Shown here piece after piece: positions 8,733 through 17,525 of a stretch of 43,788 bases of DNA; position 1 is the stretch's first letter; the number at the start of each line of letters is the position of its first letter. The notes beneath the pieces are model-generated. The model made no database searches and was not told where the DNA came from. It saw nothing but the letters and a program-made list of their open reading frames with translations. The DNA comes from an uncultured Collinsella sp. Its GTDB lineage: Bacteria > Actinomycetota > Coriobacteriia > Coriobacteriales > Coriobacteriaceae. The DNA is taken from assembly GCA_959018755.1 (NCBI GenBank), contig CAUEMA010000018.1, positions 1-43,788 on the forward strand, given 5' to 3'. The position numbers and the translations under genes are program-made.

Positions 8733-10400
8733 ATGCCTACTGACATCGAAATCGCACGTTCCGTCACGCCGCTGCCCATTACCGAGGTGGCTAAGAACGC
8801 CGGCGTCGACGTAAAGCACCTGATTCCGTACGGCTTCGACAAGGCTAAGGTCGACTATTCACTGCTCAACGAGCCGACCGATCACCAGGCCAAGCTCGTC
8901 CTCGTGACCGCCATCAACCCCACGCCCGCCGGCGAGGGCAAGACCACCACGACCATCGGTCTGGCCGATGGTCTGCGCCGTCGCGGCGTCAAGAGCGCTG
9001 TGGCCCTGCGCGAGCCTTCGCTCGGTCCCGTCTTTGGCGTCAAGGGCGGTGCCGCCGGCGGCGGCTGGGCGCAGGTCATCCCCATGGAGGATATCAACCT
9101 GCACTTTACCGGCGACTTCCACGCTATCGGTGCCGCCAATAACCTGCTGGCCGCCATGCTCGACAACCATATTCAGCAGGGCAACCAACTCGGTATCGAC
9201 GTCAAGCGCATCACCTGGAAGCGCGTCGTCGACATGAACGACCGCCAGCTGCGCCATGTCATCGACGGCATTGGCGGCAAGGCCCAGGGCGTGCCGCGCG
9301 AGGATGGCTTCGACATCACCGTTGCCTCCGAGGTCATGGCGATCCTGTGCCTGTCCACGAGCATCAGCGACCTCAAGGAGCGCCTGGGCGAGATCGTTGT
9401 CGGCTACAGCTTTGCCGGCGAGCCTGTTCGCGCTCGCGACCTCAAGGCTCAGGGTGCCATGGCTGCGCTGCTTAAGGATGCGCTCAAGCCCAATTTGGTG
9501 CAGACGCTCGAGGGTACGCCCGCGTTTGTCCACGGCGGTCCCTTCGCCAACATCGCCCACGGTTGTAACTCCATCATGGCCACGCGTATGGCCATGCGCT
9601 TTGGCGATGTCGCCATTACCGAGGCAGGCTTTGGCGCCGATCTGGGTGCCGAGAAGTTCCTCGACATCAAGTGCCGCATGACGGGCGTTCGCCCCAGCGC
9701 CGTCGTGATTGTCGCCACCGCCCGAGCGCTTAAGTACAACGGCGGCGTTGCCAAGGCCGACCTTAACGACGAGAACCTCGATGCCCTCAAGGCCGGCATG
9801 CCCAACCTGCTGCGCCACGTCGACAATAGCCAGAGCGTCTATGGTCTTCCCTGTGTGGTCGCCATCAACCGCTTCCCGACCGATACCGAGGCTGAACTCG
9901 CCCTCATCGAATCCGAGTGCCAGAAGCTCGGCGTCAACGTTAAGCTTTCCGAGGTCTGGGCCAAGGGCGGCGAGGGTGCGCTCGACCTGGCCGACGAGGT
10001 CATGCGCCTGATTGAGCAGCCGAGTGAGCTCGAGTTTGCCTACGAGGACGGTGCCGATGTCGCCGATGCCCTCGAGGCCGTTGCCACCAAGGTCTACCGC
10101 GCCGATGGCGTCGACTTTACGCCGGCTGCCAAGCGTCAGCTCGCCGAGCTGCGCGAAAACGGCTTTGGCAACCTGCCGGTGTGCGTGGCCAAGACGCAGT
10201 ACAGCTTTAGCGACAACGCCAAGGCTCTGGGCGCGCCCGAGAACTTCCGCATCACCGTGCGCGAGCTCAAGGTTTCCGCCGGTGCCCACTTTGTGGTCGC
10301 GCTGACTGGCAGCGTCCTGACTATGCCGGGCCTGCCCAAGGTTCCCGCCGCCGAAAATATCGACGTCGACAACGACGGCAACATCACCGGCCTGTTCTAA
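8733..10400 (+). CDS. fhs: Formate-tetrahydrofolate ligase
   Basis: The enzyme makes 10-formyl-tetrahydrofolate from formate, ATP and tetrahydrofolate. The 555-residue protein is full length. It has the P-loop PTPAGEGKTTTT (64-74), the family signature EPSLGPVFGVKGGAAGGG and the conserved GDFHAIGAANNLLAA segment. The ATG at 8733 follows AACGAAAGGA; upstream in-frame codons precede the homologous region. It stands alone with its own terminator. With fchA and folD 10 kb away it completes the formate-to-methylene-tetrahydrofolate route. It serves purine and formyl-Met-tRNA synthesis; acetogenesis cannot be inferred from this window. Confidence 0.97.
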   Translation: MPTDIEIARSVTPLPITEVAKNAGVDVKHLIPYGFDKAKVDYSLLNEPTDHQAKLVLVTAINPTPAGEGKTTTTIGLADGLRRRGVKSAVALREPSLGPVFGVKGGAAGGGWAQVIPMEDINLHFTGDFHAIGAANNLLAAMLDNHIQQGNQLGIDVKRITWKRVVDMNDRQLRHVIDGIGGKAQGVPREDGFDITVASEVMAILCLSTSISDLKERLGEIVVGYSFAGEPVRARDLKAQGAMAALLKDALKPNLVQTLEGTPAFVHGGPFANIAHGCNSIMATRMAMRFGDVAITEAGFGADLGAEKFLDIKCRMTGVRPSAVVIVATARALKYNGGVAKADLNDENLDALKAGMPNLLRHVDNSQSVYGLPCVVAINRFPTDTEAELALIESECQKLGVNVKLSEVWAKGGEGALDLADEVMRLIEQPSELEFAYEDGADVADALEAVATKVYRADGVDFTPAAKRQLAELRENGFGNLPVCVAKTQYSFSDNAKALGAPENFRITVRELKVSAGAHFVVALTGSVLTMPGLPKVPAAENIDVDNDGNITGLF

Positions 10401-10425
10401 GCCTGCTGCTCATAGCCGCTTGCCC

Positions 10426-10462
10426 GCCCCGCCGCGCCCACCAAGGCCCGGCGGGGCTTTTT
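10426..10462 (+). terminator. Rho-independent terminator after fhs
   Basis: GCCCCGCCG (10426-10434) pairs with CGGCGGGGC (10449-10457), followed by TTTTT. Confidence 0.9.
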
Positions 10463-10580
10463 GATCCTTGGGCACGCGCATGTCTTATAGATACCGATGG
10501 CCTTTGCCCATCATAGGCTTTTGCGCGGGTAGAATGCATGGATAACTTGATGCTTACAGGCGACGGAAAGGAAACGTTGC

Positions 10581-11567
10581 ATGGACCAGGACAAGACGAC
10601 CGTGATGGGCGGATATGGCTCCGCACAGGCTGGCGGCAGCGCCGATGCGACCCGTATCGTGCCGAACCCCGGCAATGCTGCTCCCGATGCGACGCAGGCG
10701 TCTGCCGAACCCACACGGGTTATGGGCTATGGCGATACACCACGGGATCCGTTTGATTATGCACCGCAGGACCCGTATGACAATGCGGCGCCGGACCCGT
10801 ATGGCAATGCGGCGACAGATGCTTATAACAACCTGCCGCATAATCCCATTCCGCAGCCTCAGCAGACGACGTATATGCCGCGTACGGCGCAGGTCCAGTC
10901 TCGTTATGAGTCGCGCGATCCGCATGCGTGCCAGCCGTATCGCGAGTATCCCAAATCGATTCCGCAGTATGGTGAGGACGAGGAGAAGGCACCGTCGCGT
11001 TCGTCGAGCGTGATCAAGAAGATCCTGATTGTGCTGGCGATCTTCTTTGCCTTGTCGGTCGTGTTTGCCATCGTGTCGGGCATGCTCAACAAGCGAGGGA
11101 ATTCAACGGCCGATACCACAGCCGAGCAAACCGAGTCCACCTCGTCTAGCACTGTCGACCTGAGCGATATTCCGGGGCAGTACTGGTCCAACGCCAAGAA
11201 GCTCCTCAAGTCGCGCGGAGCCGACCTTTCGAACGCCGTGATCCTGACCGACGATGGCTCAACGCCCGTCATCGATTCCAACTGGGTTGTTACGAATGCC
11301 TACTATAACGACAACGGCAACCTGGAGGTTCAGCTCACGCACAAGAACAGCTATGGCAACTCGTCCGGCGGCCAAAGCGGTACCGACAGCTCGAGCTCCA
11401 ATACGCTGGAGGACTTGAGCAATAAGGCCCAGGAGTTGGGAGATAAGGCTCAGCAATTGGGCGACACGGCTCAGAACCTCGGCGATACTGCTCAAAATCT
11501 GGGCGATATGGCTACCAATGCCTGGGACGCGCTGCAAAACGGCATTTCGGGCGCACAGGGAAACTAG
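10581..11567 (+). CDS. Single-pass membrane protein with repeated Thr-x-Val/Ile-Met/Val motifs
   Basis: I do not recognise a named family. The 328-residue protein has a Pro/Tyr/Asp-rich cytoplasmic N-terminus (about 1-145). One transmembrane helix follows (about 147-168, KKILIVLAIFFALSVVFAIV), then an extracytoplasmic region. That region holds a roughly 60-residue PASTA-like segment (DIPGQYWSNAKKLLKSRG...). The C-terminus has LGD-x-AQ heptads (about 275-310), probably a coiled coil. Three similar short motifs near the N-terminus (TTVM at 6-9, ATRIV, and TRVMGYG) resemble phospho-threonine sites read by FHA domains in actinobacterial kinase substrates; that is inference. ATG at 10581 follows GGAAAGGAAA, with a TAGAAT -10-like box at 10530-10535. 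Confidence 0.75.
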   Translation: MDQDKTTVMGGYGSAQAGGSADATRIVPNPGNAAPDATQASAEPTRVMGYGDTPRDPFDYAPQDPYDNAAPDPYGNAATDAYNNLPHNPIPQPQQTTYMPRTAQVQSRYESRDPHACQPYREYPKSIPQYGEDEEKAPSRSSSVIKKILIVLAIFFALSVVFAIVSGMLNKRGNSTADTTAEQTESTSSSTVDLSDIPGQYWSNAKKLLKSRGADLSNAVILTDDGSTPVIDSNWVVTNAYYNDNGNLEVQLTHKNSYGNSSGGQSGTDSSSSNTLEDLSNKAQELGDKAQQLGDTAQNLGDTAQNLGDMATNAWDALQNGISGAQGN

Positions 11568-11601
11568 CGGACGAGCGGCTGGGGCCTTAACAGTGCAAAC
11601 A

Positions 11602-11669
11602 AAAACGGGGCGCAGGATCGCATGACCGGGCGCATATGTGCGTTGGTCGGCGGTCTTGTGCCCCGTTTT
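11602..11669. terminator. Bidirectional terminator between convergent genes
   Basis: AAAACGGGGC (11602-11611) pairs with GCCCCGTTTT (11660-11669), giving a T-tract on either strand. The loop contains a second hairpin (GACC...GGTC around a CGCATATGTGCG core). It lies between the converging membrane-protein gene and the efflux gene. Confidence 0.75.
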
Positions 11670-11677
11670 GCTGTCGA

Positions 11678-12859
11678 TTACAGCTGCTCTGCCGGACGCT
11701 CGGGCGAGCTAAAGCCCGAGTCAAACGTAACGACGCATGATGCATCGGGCCGGCGCTTGTGCACGATGCGCGTGACGAGTTCCAGCAGCTTCTCGTCGGA
11801 AATGTCAAAGCCGTCAGGACGCACCAGGTCAAATGACACAAAGCCATCGTGCTCGTGCAGGTCGTGGATGGAGAGTGCTGGATCAATCTGCGCCACGCCG
11901 CGTTTGACCCAGCCGCGCAGGTCGTCACCGGTCGTTGCGATGGGGTCGCAGTGCAGTGTAATGTCGATGCCCATCTGGCGTTTGATGTCGTGTTCGATGG
12001 TGTCCAGGATCTCGTGGTGCTCAAAGGCATCGCCCTCGCCGGGCATTTCCACGTGTGCGCTGGCAAACTGGCGGCCGGGGCCGTAGTCGTGCACCATCAG
12101 GTCGTGTGTGCCCAAGACCTGGGGGTACGACATAATCCTGTCGCGAATCGCTTGAACGAGCTTGGGGTCGGGCGCTTGCCCCAGCAGCGGGCTGATGGCG
12201 TTGCGCACCAGGCCCATGCCGCTGATGCAAATGAAGATGCCCACGCCCAGGCCCGCCCAGCCGTCGAGATCAAAGCCTGTCGTTTGCGAAATAAGCGCCG
12301 CCGCCAAGACCGAGCCCGAGGTGATGACATCGTTTTTGGAGTCCTGCGCCGTGGCGATGAGCGTCTCCGAGTCGATGCGGTTGCCCAGCGTGCGGTTGAA
12401 CGCGGCCATCCAGAGCTTAACGAGCATGGATGTAGCCAGTGCCGCAAGGGAAACGAGCGTGTAGGCGGTGGGGGAGGGCTTGATGATCTTGGTAACCGAC
12501 TCCAGGATCAGGTTGATGCCGACAGCACAAACGAGGACGGCGACAACCAGACCGGCGAGGTATTCGTAGCGGCCGTGTCCATAGGGGTGACCTTCGTCCG
12601 CCGGGCGACTGGCAAGGCGGAATCCGAGCAGGCTCACGATGTTGCTCGAGGCGTCGGAGAGGTTGTTGAAGGCGTCGGCGATGAGCGAGACGGAGCCGGC
12701 GAGCAGGCCCGCGATGCCCTTGGCTAGGCACAGGGCAATGTTGAGGCCAATGCAGATGAGGCTTGCGGCAAAGCCCGCGTTGGTGCGACAAGTTGTATCG
12801 ACCGGCTCGTCCTCACTGCCGGGAACAAGTGTATGTACCAGCCGATTTACAAATAGCAT
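11678..12859 (-). CDS. Cation diffusion facilitator (CDF) efflux transporter, possibly manganese
   Basis: A proton-coupled divalent metal exporter in the cytoplasmic membrane. The 393-residue protein has a CDF transmembrane domain with ADAFNNLSDASSN in the second helix, HPYGHGRYEYLAGL between helices, and AQDSKNDVITSGS in the fifth. A CDF C-terminal cytoplasmic domain follows. The transport site would be Asn-x3-Asp plus Asp-x3-Asp. Zinc CDFs normally have His at these first positions, so manganese (or iron) is more likely; this comes from family knowledge. The ATG at 12859 follows GAGGA with 8-nt spacing. The first 27 codons and the leader are duplicated at 14554-14726. It is convergent with the gene on its left. 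Confidence 0.88.
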   Translation of the reverse strand: MLFVNRLVHTLVPGSEDEPVDTTCRTNAGFAASLICIGLNIALCLAKGIAGLLAGSVSLIADAFNNLSDASSNIVSLLGFRLASRPADEGHPYGHGRYEYLAGLVVAVLVCAVGINLILESVTKIIKPSPTAYTLVSLAALATSMLVKLWMAAFNRTLGNRIDSETLIATAQDSKNDVITSGSVLAAALISQTTGFDLDGWAGLGVGIFICISGMGLVRNAISPLLGQAPDPKLVQAIRDRIMSYPQVLGTHDLMVHDYGPGRQFASAHVEMPGEGDAFEHHEILDTIEHDIKRQMGIDITLHCDPIATTGDDLRGWVKRGVAQIDPALSIHDLHEHDGFVSFDLVRPDGFDISDEKLLELVTRIVHKRRPDASCVVTFDSGFSSPERPAEQL

Positions 12860-12951
12860 GGCAATCGTCCTCACAATCATGGTTAAGGGGATAGTGTAGC
12901 TCGCATGGACGCGCCGTGTGCCGATGCTCAGAAAATGCAGCAATGGTCTGC
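12779..12951. repeat. 173-bp direct repeat, copy A (start of CDF gene and its leader)
   Basis: Matches 14554-14726 without gaps at a constant offset of 1,775 bp; I count about 25 mismatches (roughly 86% identity). It covers codons 1-27 of the CDF gene and about 90 bp upstream. The two copies bracket the ATP-grasp gene. Confidence 0.85.
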
Positions 12952-13120
12952 CCACGTTAACGGGCGACGAGGGGTGAGCAGGGCGTATCGCCCGGCGAGT
13001 ATGGTTTCCCCGACTCGACGATAGGCGGGACGTGTTTCTGCGCTACCATTTGCACTAGTTATGACTGCAGCCGTGTCGCATGTGCAAACCGTGCGCCGCG
13101 GATTAATTGGAAGGGGAGCT

Positions 13121-14512
13121 ATGGCGACGAGCGTTACGCCTGAAATCAACGGATACGAGCTGACCGATGATCAGGTTGGCAAGCTCCGCAGCTGGTGCAA
13201 GGGCAACGCGGGAGCGGCGTCGTCCGCGACGGGTGAGACGTTCACGCGTCCGCTTGCTCCCGTACTTGTTGGCGGCGACCTGTTTATCTACTCGATGAGT
13301 CGCATGTTTTTTGAGTCCTATGGCGTGAGGCCGCTTGTTCTAATCGCGGAGAACGTCAAGATCGTGACGACGACCAAATTCGCCGAGATTATGTATGTTC
13401 GCGGTACCGATGATGAGCCCACGCTGCTCGGCGCCCTCAAGGCCGTCTCGGATGCCGTTGCGCCCTGTGACCCGATGCTTCATGTTTTGGGTACGGGCGA
13501 CTGGTATGCCCGCACGTTTGCTCGCAATGCGGAGCTGCTGCGCTCCTGGGGCTTTACCACGCCGTACTGCGACTACGACACGTTTGACTCCATTACGCAA
13601 AAAGGCATCTTCCAGGGTATTTGCGACGAGCTGGGCATCGCCCATCCCGGCACCTATGCCATGCCTTGCGACGAATCGGTCGAGGCCGTTGACCCGTATG
13701 CCTGCCCATTTAGCTTCCCGGTCATTGCCAAACCTTCGAATTCTGCTGCCTGGCATTATGTTGAGTTTGACGGCAAGGCAAAGGTCATGACGGTTGACTC
13801 CGCGGAGGAACTCGCCCGCGTCTACTCGGCGCTTCGCCCCTCGTGCTACGACAAAGACCTGCTGGTTCAGGATATGATTCCCGGATTCGATGAGTCGCTC
13901 TATTCCATTACCTGTTTTGCCTGGAAGGGCAAGGTTGAGTTCTCTGTCTTGGGTCACGTGCTGCTGCAGGACCACGCGCCTTCTGCCATCGGCAACCCGG
14001 TCGTGATCGTGGGCGATACGGAGATGCCCGCATGGAAGGTCAATCTTCTGAACGATGCGAAGCGCTTCCTCGAGAAGGTCAACTATACGGGATTTGCCAA
14101 CTTTGACGTTATGTACGACTCTCGTGACGGCTCGTATCGTTTCCTTGAGGTCAATGCCCGCCTGGGGCGCAACTCGTGGTACCTTTCGCTCGCGGGTATC
14201 GATCTGCCGCGCGTTATGGTCGATCACTGGATTGCCCCCGCATGCCTTGGCACGGAGCCGACGGCAACGTATGGTACCCAGGGTGAGCCCTCCCATGCGT
14301 CGCGCGCATTTACGTTCAAGATGGTTCCCGATGCCGTCATCAAGCGCTATGCCGCTTCTTGTGCCGATAAGGACTATGCGCTTTCGGACAAGGCGGATGA
14401 GTCGCCCGTTCTGTGTAAAGCGGACACGCTTGAGCACAGGTTCTGGGGATGGGTCACAAACATGAACCAGATTCGCAAGTTTAAGCGCTACGTTGGAGAT
14501 ACCCGTAAGTAG
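13121..14512 (+). CDS. ATP-grasp ligase resembling D-aspartate ligase
   Basis: A 463-residue carboxylate-amine ligase. From memory it aligns along most of its length with the Enterococcus faecium D-aspartate ligase, which adds D-Asp to the peptidoglycan stem lysine. Shared stretches are CPFSFPVIAKPSNS (ATP-binding lysine), LVQDMIPGFDESL, APSAIGNPVVIV, EKVNYTGFANFDVMYD and FLEVNARLGRNSWY, the last carrying metal ligands E and N. It would act at the cytoplasmic face on peptidoglycan precursors, making a D-Asp cross-bridge. ATG at 13121 follows GGAAGGGGAG; an earlier ATG at 13061 lacks a ribosome site. It is divergent from the CDF gene and bracketed by a 173-bp duplication. No racemase is visible here. 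Substrate is inferred. Confidence 0.75.
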   Translation: MATSVTPEINGYELTDDQVGKLRSWCKGNAGAASSATGETFTRPLAPVLVGGDLFIYSMSRMFFESYGVRPLVLIAENVKIVTTTKFAEIMYVRGTDDEPTLLGALKAVSDAVAPCDPMLHVLGTGDWYARTFARNAELLRSWGFTTPYCDYDTFDSITQKGIFQGICDELGIAHPGTYAMPCDESVEAVDPYACPFSFPVIAKPSNSAAWHYVEFDGKAKVMTVDSAEELARVYSALRPSCYDKDLLVQDMIPGFDESLYSITCFAWKGKVEFSVLGHVLLQDHAPSAIGNPVVIVGDTEMPAWKVNLLNDAKRFLEKVNYTGFANFDVMYDSRDGSYRFLEVNARLGRNSWYLSLAGIDLPRVMVDHWIAPACLGTEPTATYGTQGEPSHASRAFTFKMVPDAVIKRYAASCADKDYALSDKADESPVLCKADTLEHRFWGWVTNMNQIRKFKRYVGDTRK

Positions 14513-14547
14513 CGAATAAGGTCCGGCCGCCAAAACGGCTTGGGACT

Positions 14548-14634
14548 TTATCGGTTGGTGCGACAAGTTGTATCGACCGACTTGCCCTCACTGCCGGGAA
14601 CAAGCGTATGTACCAGCCGATTTACAAATAGCAT
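14548..14634 (-). pseudogene. Truncated remnant of the CDF transporter N-terminus
   Basis: Reading leftward from the ATG at 14634, the frame gives MLFVNRLVHTLVPGSEGKSV and continues to CRTN, matching the CDF gene's first residues with few changes; it then hits a stop. No transmembrane segment remains. It is a dead partial copy left by a duplication that spans the ATP-grasp gene. Confidence 0.8.
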
Positions 14635-14726
14635 GGCGTATCTTCTCGCATCCTCGTTTAAGGGGACAGTGTGGCCCGCATGGGCGCACCGTGCACCGAT
14701 GCTCAGAAATTGCAGCAATGGGCTGC
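14554..14726. repeat. 173-bp direct repeat, copy B
   Basis: Second copy of 12779-12951 in the same orientation. Mismatches are densest in the ribosome-binding region just before the ATG, suggesting loss of selection there. Most of the 340-bp gap between the ATP-grasp gene and the zinc-ribbon gene is this repeat. Confidence 0.85.
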
Positions 14727-14852
14727 TGGAGCTAACGTGCAGGGCTTCTTGTCCGACCGGGTGTTCCATTTTGGGCCACATGGGTATGGGCATGTGCCTG
14801 CCTGCCCGACATACTTAATGTCGACAGCCCCTGTGCAAAGGAGGACGTATCC

Positions 14853-16190
14853 ATGGACGAGATGTTTGCCATTAAATGCCAAAATTGCGGCGGCCCCATG
14901 TACTCGCACCAGGCTAAACGCAGCTTTGAGTGTGCCTATTGCGGCACGGTCATCCCGTGGCAGGCCGATGCGGGGGAGCCCAAGAGCGCGCTGGGCATTC
15001 GCCATGCGTCGCTGACGGTTGTCGATGGGCTGCTTAAGCTCACCCACGTGTCGCAGCTTGAGCGCCCGGTGGACCCCGACTGGTATTTCTTTAATGCGTA
15101 CTGGCGCAACCAGTCGGTTCTGGAGCATCTGCTGTGGGAGGACCGCGGCACGGCGCAGGAGTTTCAAGAGGCAGCGCACGTGAGCATTCCCTGCCCTTTC
15201 TGCGGCGCATCCTTTGAAGGCGAGTCCACTCAGCGCGTGTTTGAGTGCCCGTCCTGCGGCAATAAGATTGGCGTTGCTGACCTGCTCAAACCCGGTACGT
15301 TTAGCAAACGCTTGACCTTGGGCGTTGGTGCTGAGTACGTGCCTGAGCAGGGCATTCCCTGCGAAATCTCGCCGCAGCAGGCGCGTGCCAACGCGCTGCA
15401 GCTGGTGCGCCAGTACCCGGAGGCCTTTGCCGGGCACGATGTGGAAGACGCGATCCAAAACGACATGATGCTCTTCTACTTCCCCATGGCGCTCGCGGAC
15501 CTGCGCATGATGGCGTCCTTCCCGGGCAGGGGTCTGAGCAAGGAGACCATGGTGTACTATGAGGTGCTCGACTGGGCGTATCCGCGGGCAAACTACCTGG
15601 ACGTTCGCCTTATGGGCATTTTGGAGCCGTGGGACTTTGCCAAGGTTGGGCCGTTTGACCCGGCCATGCAGGAGGGCGACTTCCGTGTTGTCTCCGTCGA
15701 TGCGTCCACCAAGGACCAGGTGGTCATTGATAAGCTGGCGCTCGACGTTGCAGGCAACGATGCCGAGGCGGTGCTGGGGCTCAATAAAAAGAGCATCCGC
15801 ACCTGGGCGCGCAAGGCCCGTAAGCACAAGGACGGCCTGGTGATGGTACCGGTCTACTTTGTCGATCGCCCGGCGACGGACAGCCGCGATGGCGAGCAGG
15901 TGCGCATTGCCGTAAACGGCCAGACGGGTCGTGCGGCCGCGGTGGTGTTTAGCGACAAACGTGAGACGCATATCGTGGCGCCGCTCAACCCGAGCCTGCA
16001 TCTGTCCGGCGAGAGCACCGTGCACGCCACGCCCGTCGAGGTCAAATACGTTAAGTCGCCGTTCCTGTACCAGATTGTACGTAAGGGAGGCCGCGAGCAG
16101 CCACGTCAGGTGGCAGCGGCGGCCGAGGGTTCCTACCGAGAGGAGAAGCCCAAGCGCCGCGGCCTACTGGGTGCGCTATTTGGGAAGTAG
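14853..16190 (+). CDS. Zinc-ribbon protein of unknown function
   Basis: A 445-residue cytoplasmic protein with two zinc ribbons: CQNCGG...CAYCG (residues about 9-32) and CPFCG...CPSCGN (about 114-137). The middle is mixed alpha/beta with no signature I recognise, and the tail is basic (EEKPKRRGLLGALFGK). Similar proteins are often annotated as TFIIB-type zinc-ribbon or, wrongly, as primosomal helicase fragments; no helicase motifs are present. ATG at 14853 follows AAGGAGG. It stands alone, with about 200 bp of non-coding sequence downstream. The zinc ribbons suggest nucleic-acid or protein binding. Confidence 0.8.
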   Translation: MDEMFAIKCQNCGGPMYSHQAKRSFECAYCGTVIPWQADAGEPKSALGIRHASLTVVDGLLKLTHVSQLERPVDPDWYFFNAYWRNQSVLEHLLWEDRGTAQEFQEAAHVSIPCPFCGASFEGESTQRVFECPSCGNKIGVADLLKPGTFSKRLTLGVGAEYVPEQGIPCEISPQQARANALQLVRQYPEAFAGHDVEDAIQNDMMLFYFPMALADLRMMASFPGRGLSKETMVYYEVLDWAYPRANYLDVRLMGILEPWDFAKVGPFDPAMQEGDFRVVSVDASTKDQVVIDKLALDVAGNDAEAVLGLNKKSIRTWARKARKHKDGLVMVPVYFVDRPATDSRDGEQVRIAVNGQTGRAAAVVFSDKRETHIVAPLNPSLHLSGESTVHATPVEVKYVKSPFLYQIVRKGGREQPRQVAAAAEGSYREEKPKRRGLLGALFGK

Positions 16191-16390
16191 GGGAGTGGTA
16201 CGGGACAGTGCGCAGTAGTGCGAGCTGTCCGTCGTGGCAGATCTAAATAAACGGTGGGACGGCTGCAGCCGGCCCTTTTCTGCGGTAGCCAATGAGGCTT
16301 CATCAGACGAACGGCGCATTCTGTAATCATCATTTATGCGGACCCTTAATCATTTGCGTTGACTGACGTTGTCTTCGTTGAAGGCGTGTC

Positions 16391-17176
16391 CTAAAACAAA
16401 CACCGTTCTATCAGCTCTTTGCCGCGCAGGGTGTCGATCCACTCCCGTGGAATTGCGTCGATGCCGTATGCCGTGCCGGCGAGGGCGCCTGCGACGGCTG
16501 CGGTGGTGTCGGTGTCGTCGCCCAGGTTGACGGCGGTAAGCACGCAATCTTCGTAGCTGTTGGTGTTCACAAAGCACCAGGTGGCTGCCTTAAGCGTGTC
16601 GCGCACGAAGCCGCCGGATCTGATTTCGTGCTCGGGCTCGTCTTTCAGCTGGAGCACCCATGAAGGAAGTGCACCGTTCATCACGCTCCTCATCAGCTCG
16701 ACAAATATGATGCATGCGTCGGTCGACGTTCTGTGGGCGTGCGTAATCGCGGAGACTTTGCTGACCTCTTCGTTTGTCGCATCGGTGAACGCCAGGGGTG
16801 CGATGCGCATGAGCGATCCGTTGCCGTTGTCGCGCTCGCCTGAGCCTCCTTTGCCGGTGCGCAAGGCGCGGGCGGTCGTGCCGCCGTAATCGAAAACGCC
16901 GTCGATCGTATACTCGCCACGGGCAATCCAGCTTACGAACTTGTCGCGCATGTCTGTGGTGTCGATATGCCCGAGCTCCCTAATCGAGTCACAGGTAGCA
17001 AGCGTCATGGATGTGTCGTCGCTCCAGGTGCCGGCGGGCTGCCCATGCGTGCCATAGCCGATCATGTCCGTGCATTCGAACGTGCCGCGGGGCCTGAACT
17101 CGTAAGGAACGCCCAGCGCGTCGCCGACGGCAAGCCCATAGATGCAGTTGCGCAAAGACGGTTTTGGTGTGCCCAT
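16391..17176 (-). CDS. ADP-ribosylglycohydrolase-fold protein
   Basis: This 261-residue protein belongs to the DraG/ARH family, whose members remove ADP-ribose from proteins or hydrolyse related conjugates using two magnesium ions. Visible motifs are GLAVGDALGVPYEF near the N-terminus, TWSDDTSM (metal-binding Asp pair), NGNGSLMRIAP, and NLGDDTDTTAAVAGALAG near the C-terminus (second metal-binding Asp set). These indicate an intact active site. ATG at 17176 follows GTGGGAGA. A -10-like GATAAT lies about 60 bp upstream (17238-17243, minus strand). No ADP-ribosyltransferase or toxin partner is adjacent, so the substrate is unknown; these genes also occur in nucleoside catabolism. Confidence 0.9.
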   Translation of the reverse strand: MGTPKPSLRNCIYGLAVGDALGVPYEFRPRGTFECTDMIGYGTHGQPAGTWSDDTSMTLATCDSIRELGHIDTTDMRDKFVSWIARGEYTIDGVFDYGGTTARALRTGKGGSGERDNGNGSLMRIAPLAFTDATNEEVSKVSAITHAHRTSTDACIIFVELMRSVMNGALPSWVLQLKDEPEHEIRSGGFVRDTLKAATWCFVNTNSYEDCVLTAVNLGDDTDTTAAVAGALAGTAYGIDAIPREWIDTLRGKELIERCLF

Positions 17177-17525
17177 CCGTATCTCCCACTTTCCTCTTGA
17201 GGGATGCTGTTTAATAGCTAATGGCTGGCTAATGGCGATTATCATAAAACCTGGCGGGGACAGAAACTGCGACGTCGTCGGAGGTCTTCGCGAAAGGGTC
17301 TCGTGGCTACTAGAATGAAATGCTAGAGACAACAGAGGTGCAGTAACTGGCTGTTGACCGTCTGCACCTTCAGCCCCAGCAGTCACGCGAAGGCCCAGGA
17401 ATTCGTCAACGTGCTCAATATGGTGATGTGACCGGGCGCTTTCGAACACAAAAAACCGGGATGCAAGGAGTCGCACCTTGCATCCCGGCCGAGCTAAAAC
17501 GGCGCTGCTGCATGCCGTTGGAGCT
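17177..17525. other. 349-bp gap between ADP-ribosylglycohydrolase and lipoprotein genes
   Basis: It holds a possible minus-strand promoter (GATAAT at 17238-17243), a short inverted pair CTAG-N9-CTAG near 17310-17326, and a strong minus-strand terminator (17450-17488). A short open frame on the plus strand, 17345-17431, has no start or ribosome site and I cannot assign it. Confidence 0.5.
17450..17488 (-). terminator. Terminator of lipoprotein gene
   Basis: A perfect 13-bp stem (17456-17468 with 17476-17488, CCGGGATGCAAGG) and a 7-nt loop. On the minus strand it is followed by six T. It lies 38 bp after the lipoprotein stop. Confidence 0.92.

Noticed and set aside
17345..17431. Short plus-strand frame ending ...KAQEFVNVLNMVM, possible gene remnant
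   Set aside because: No start codon with ribosome site and no convincing family match; could be chance.
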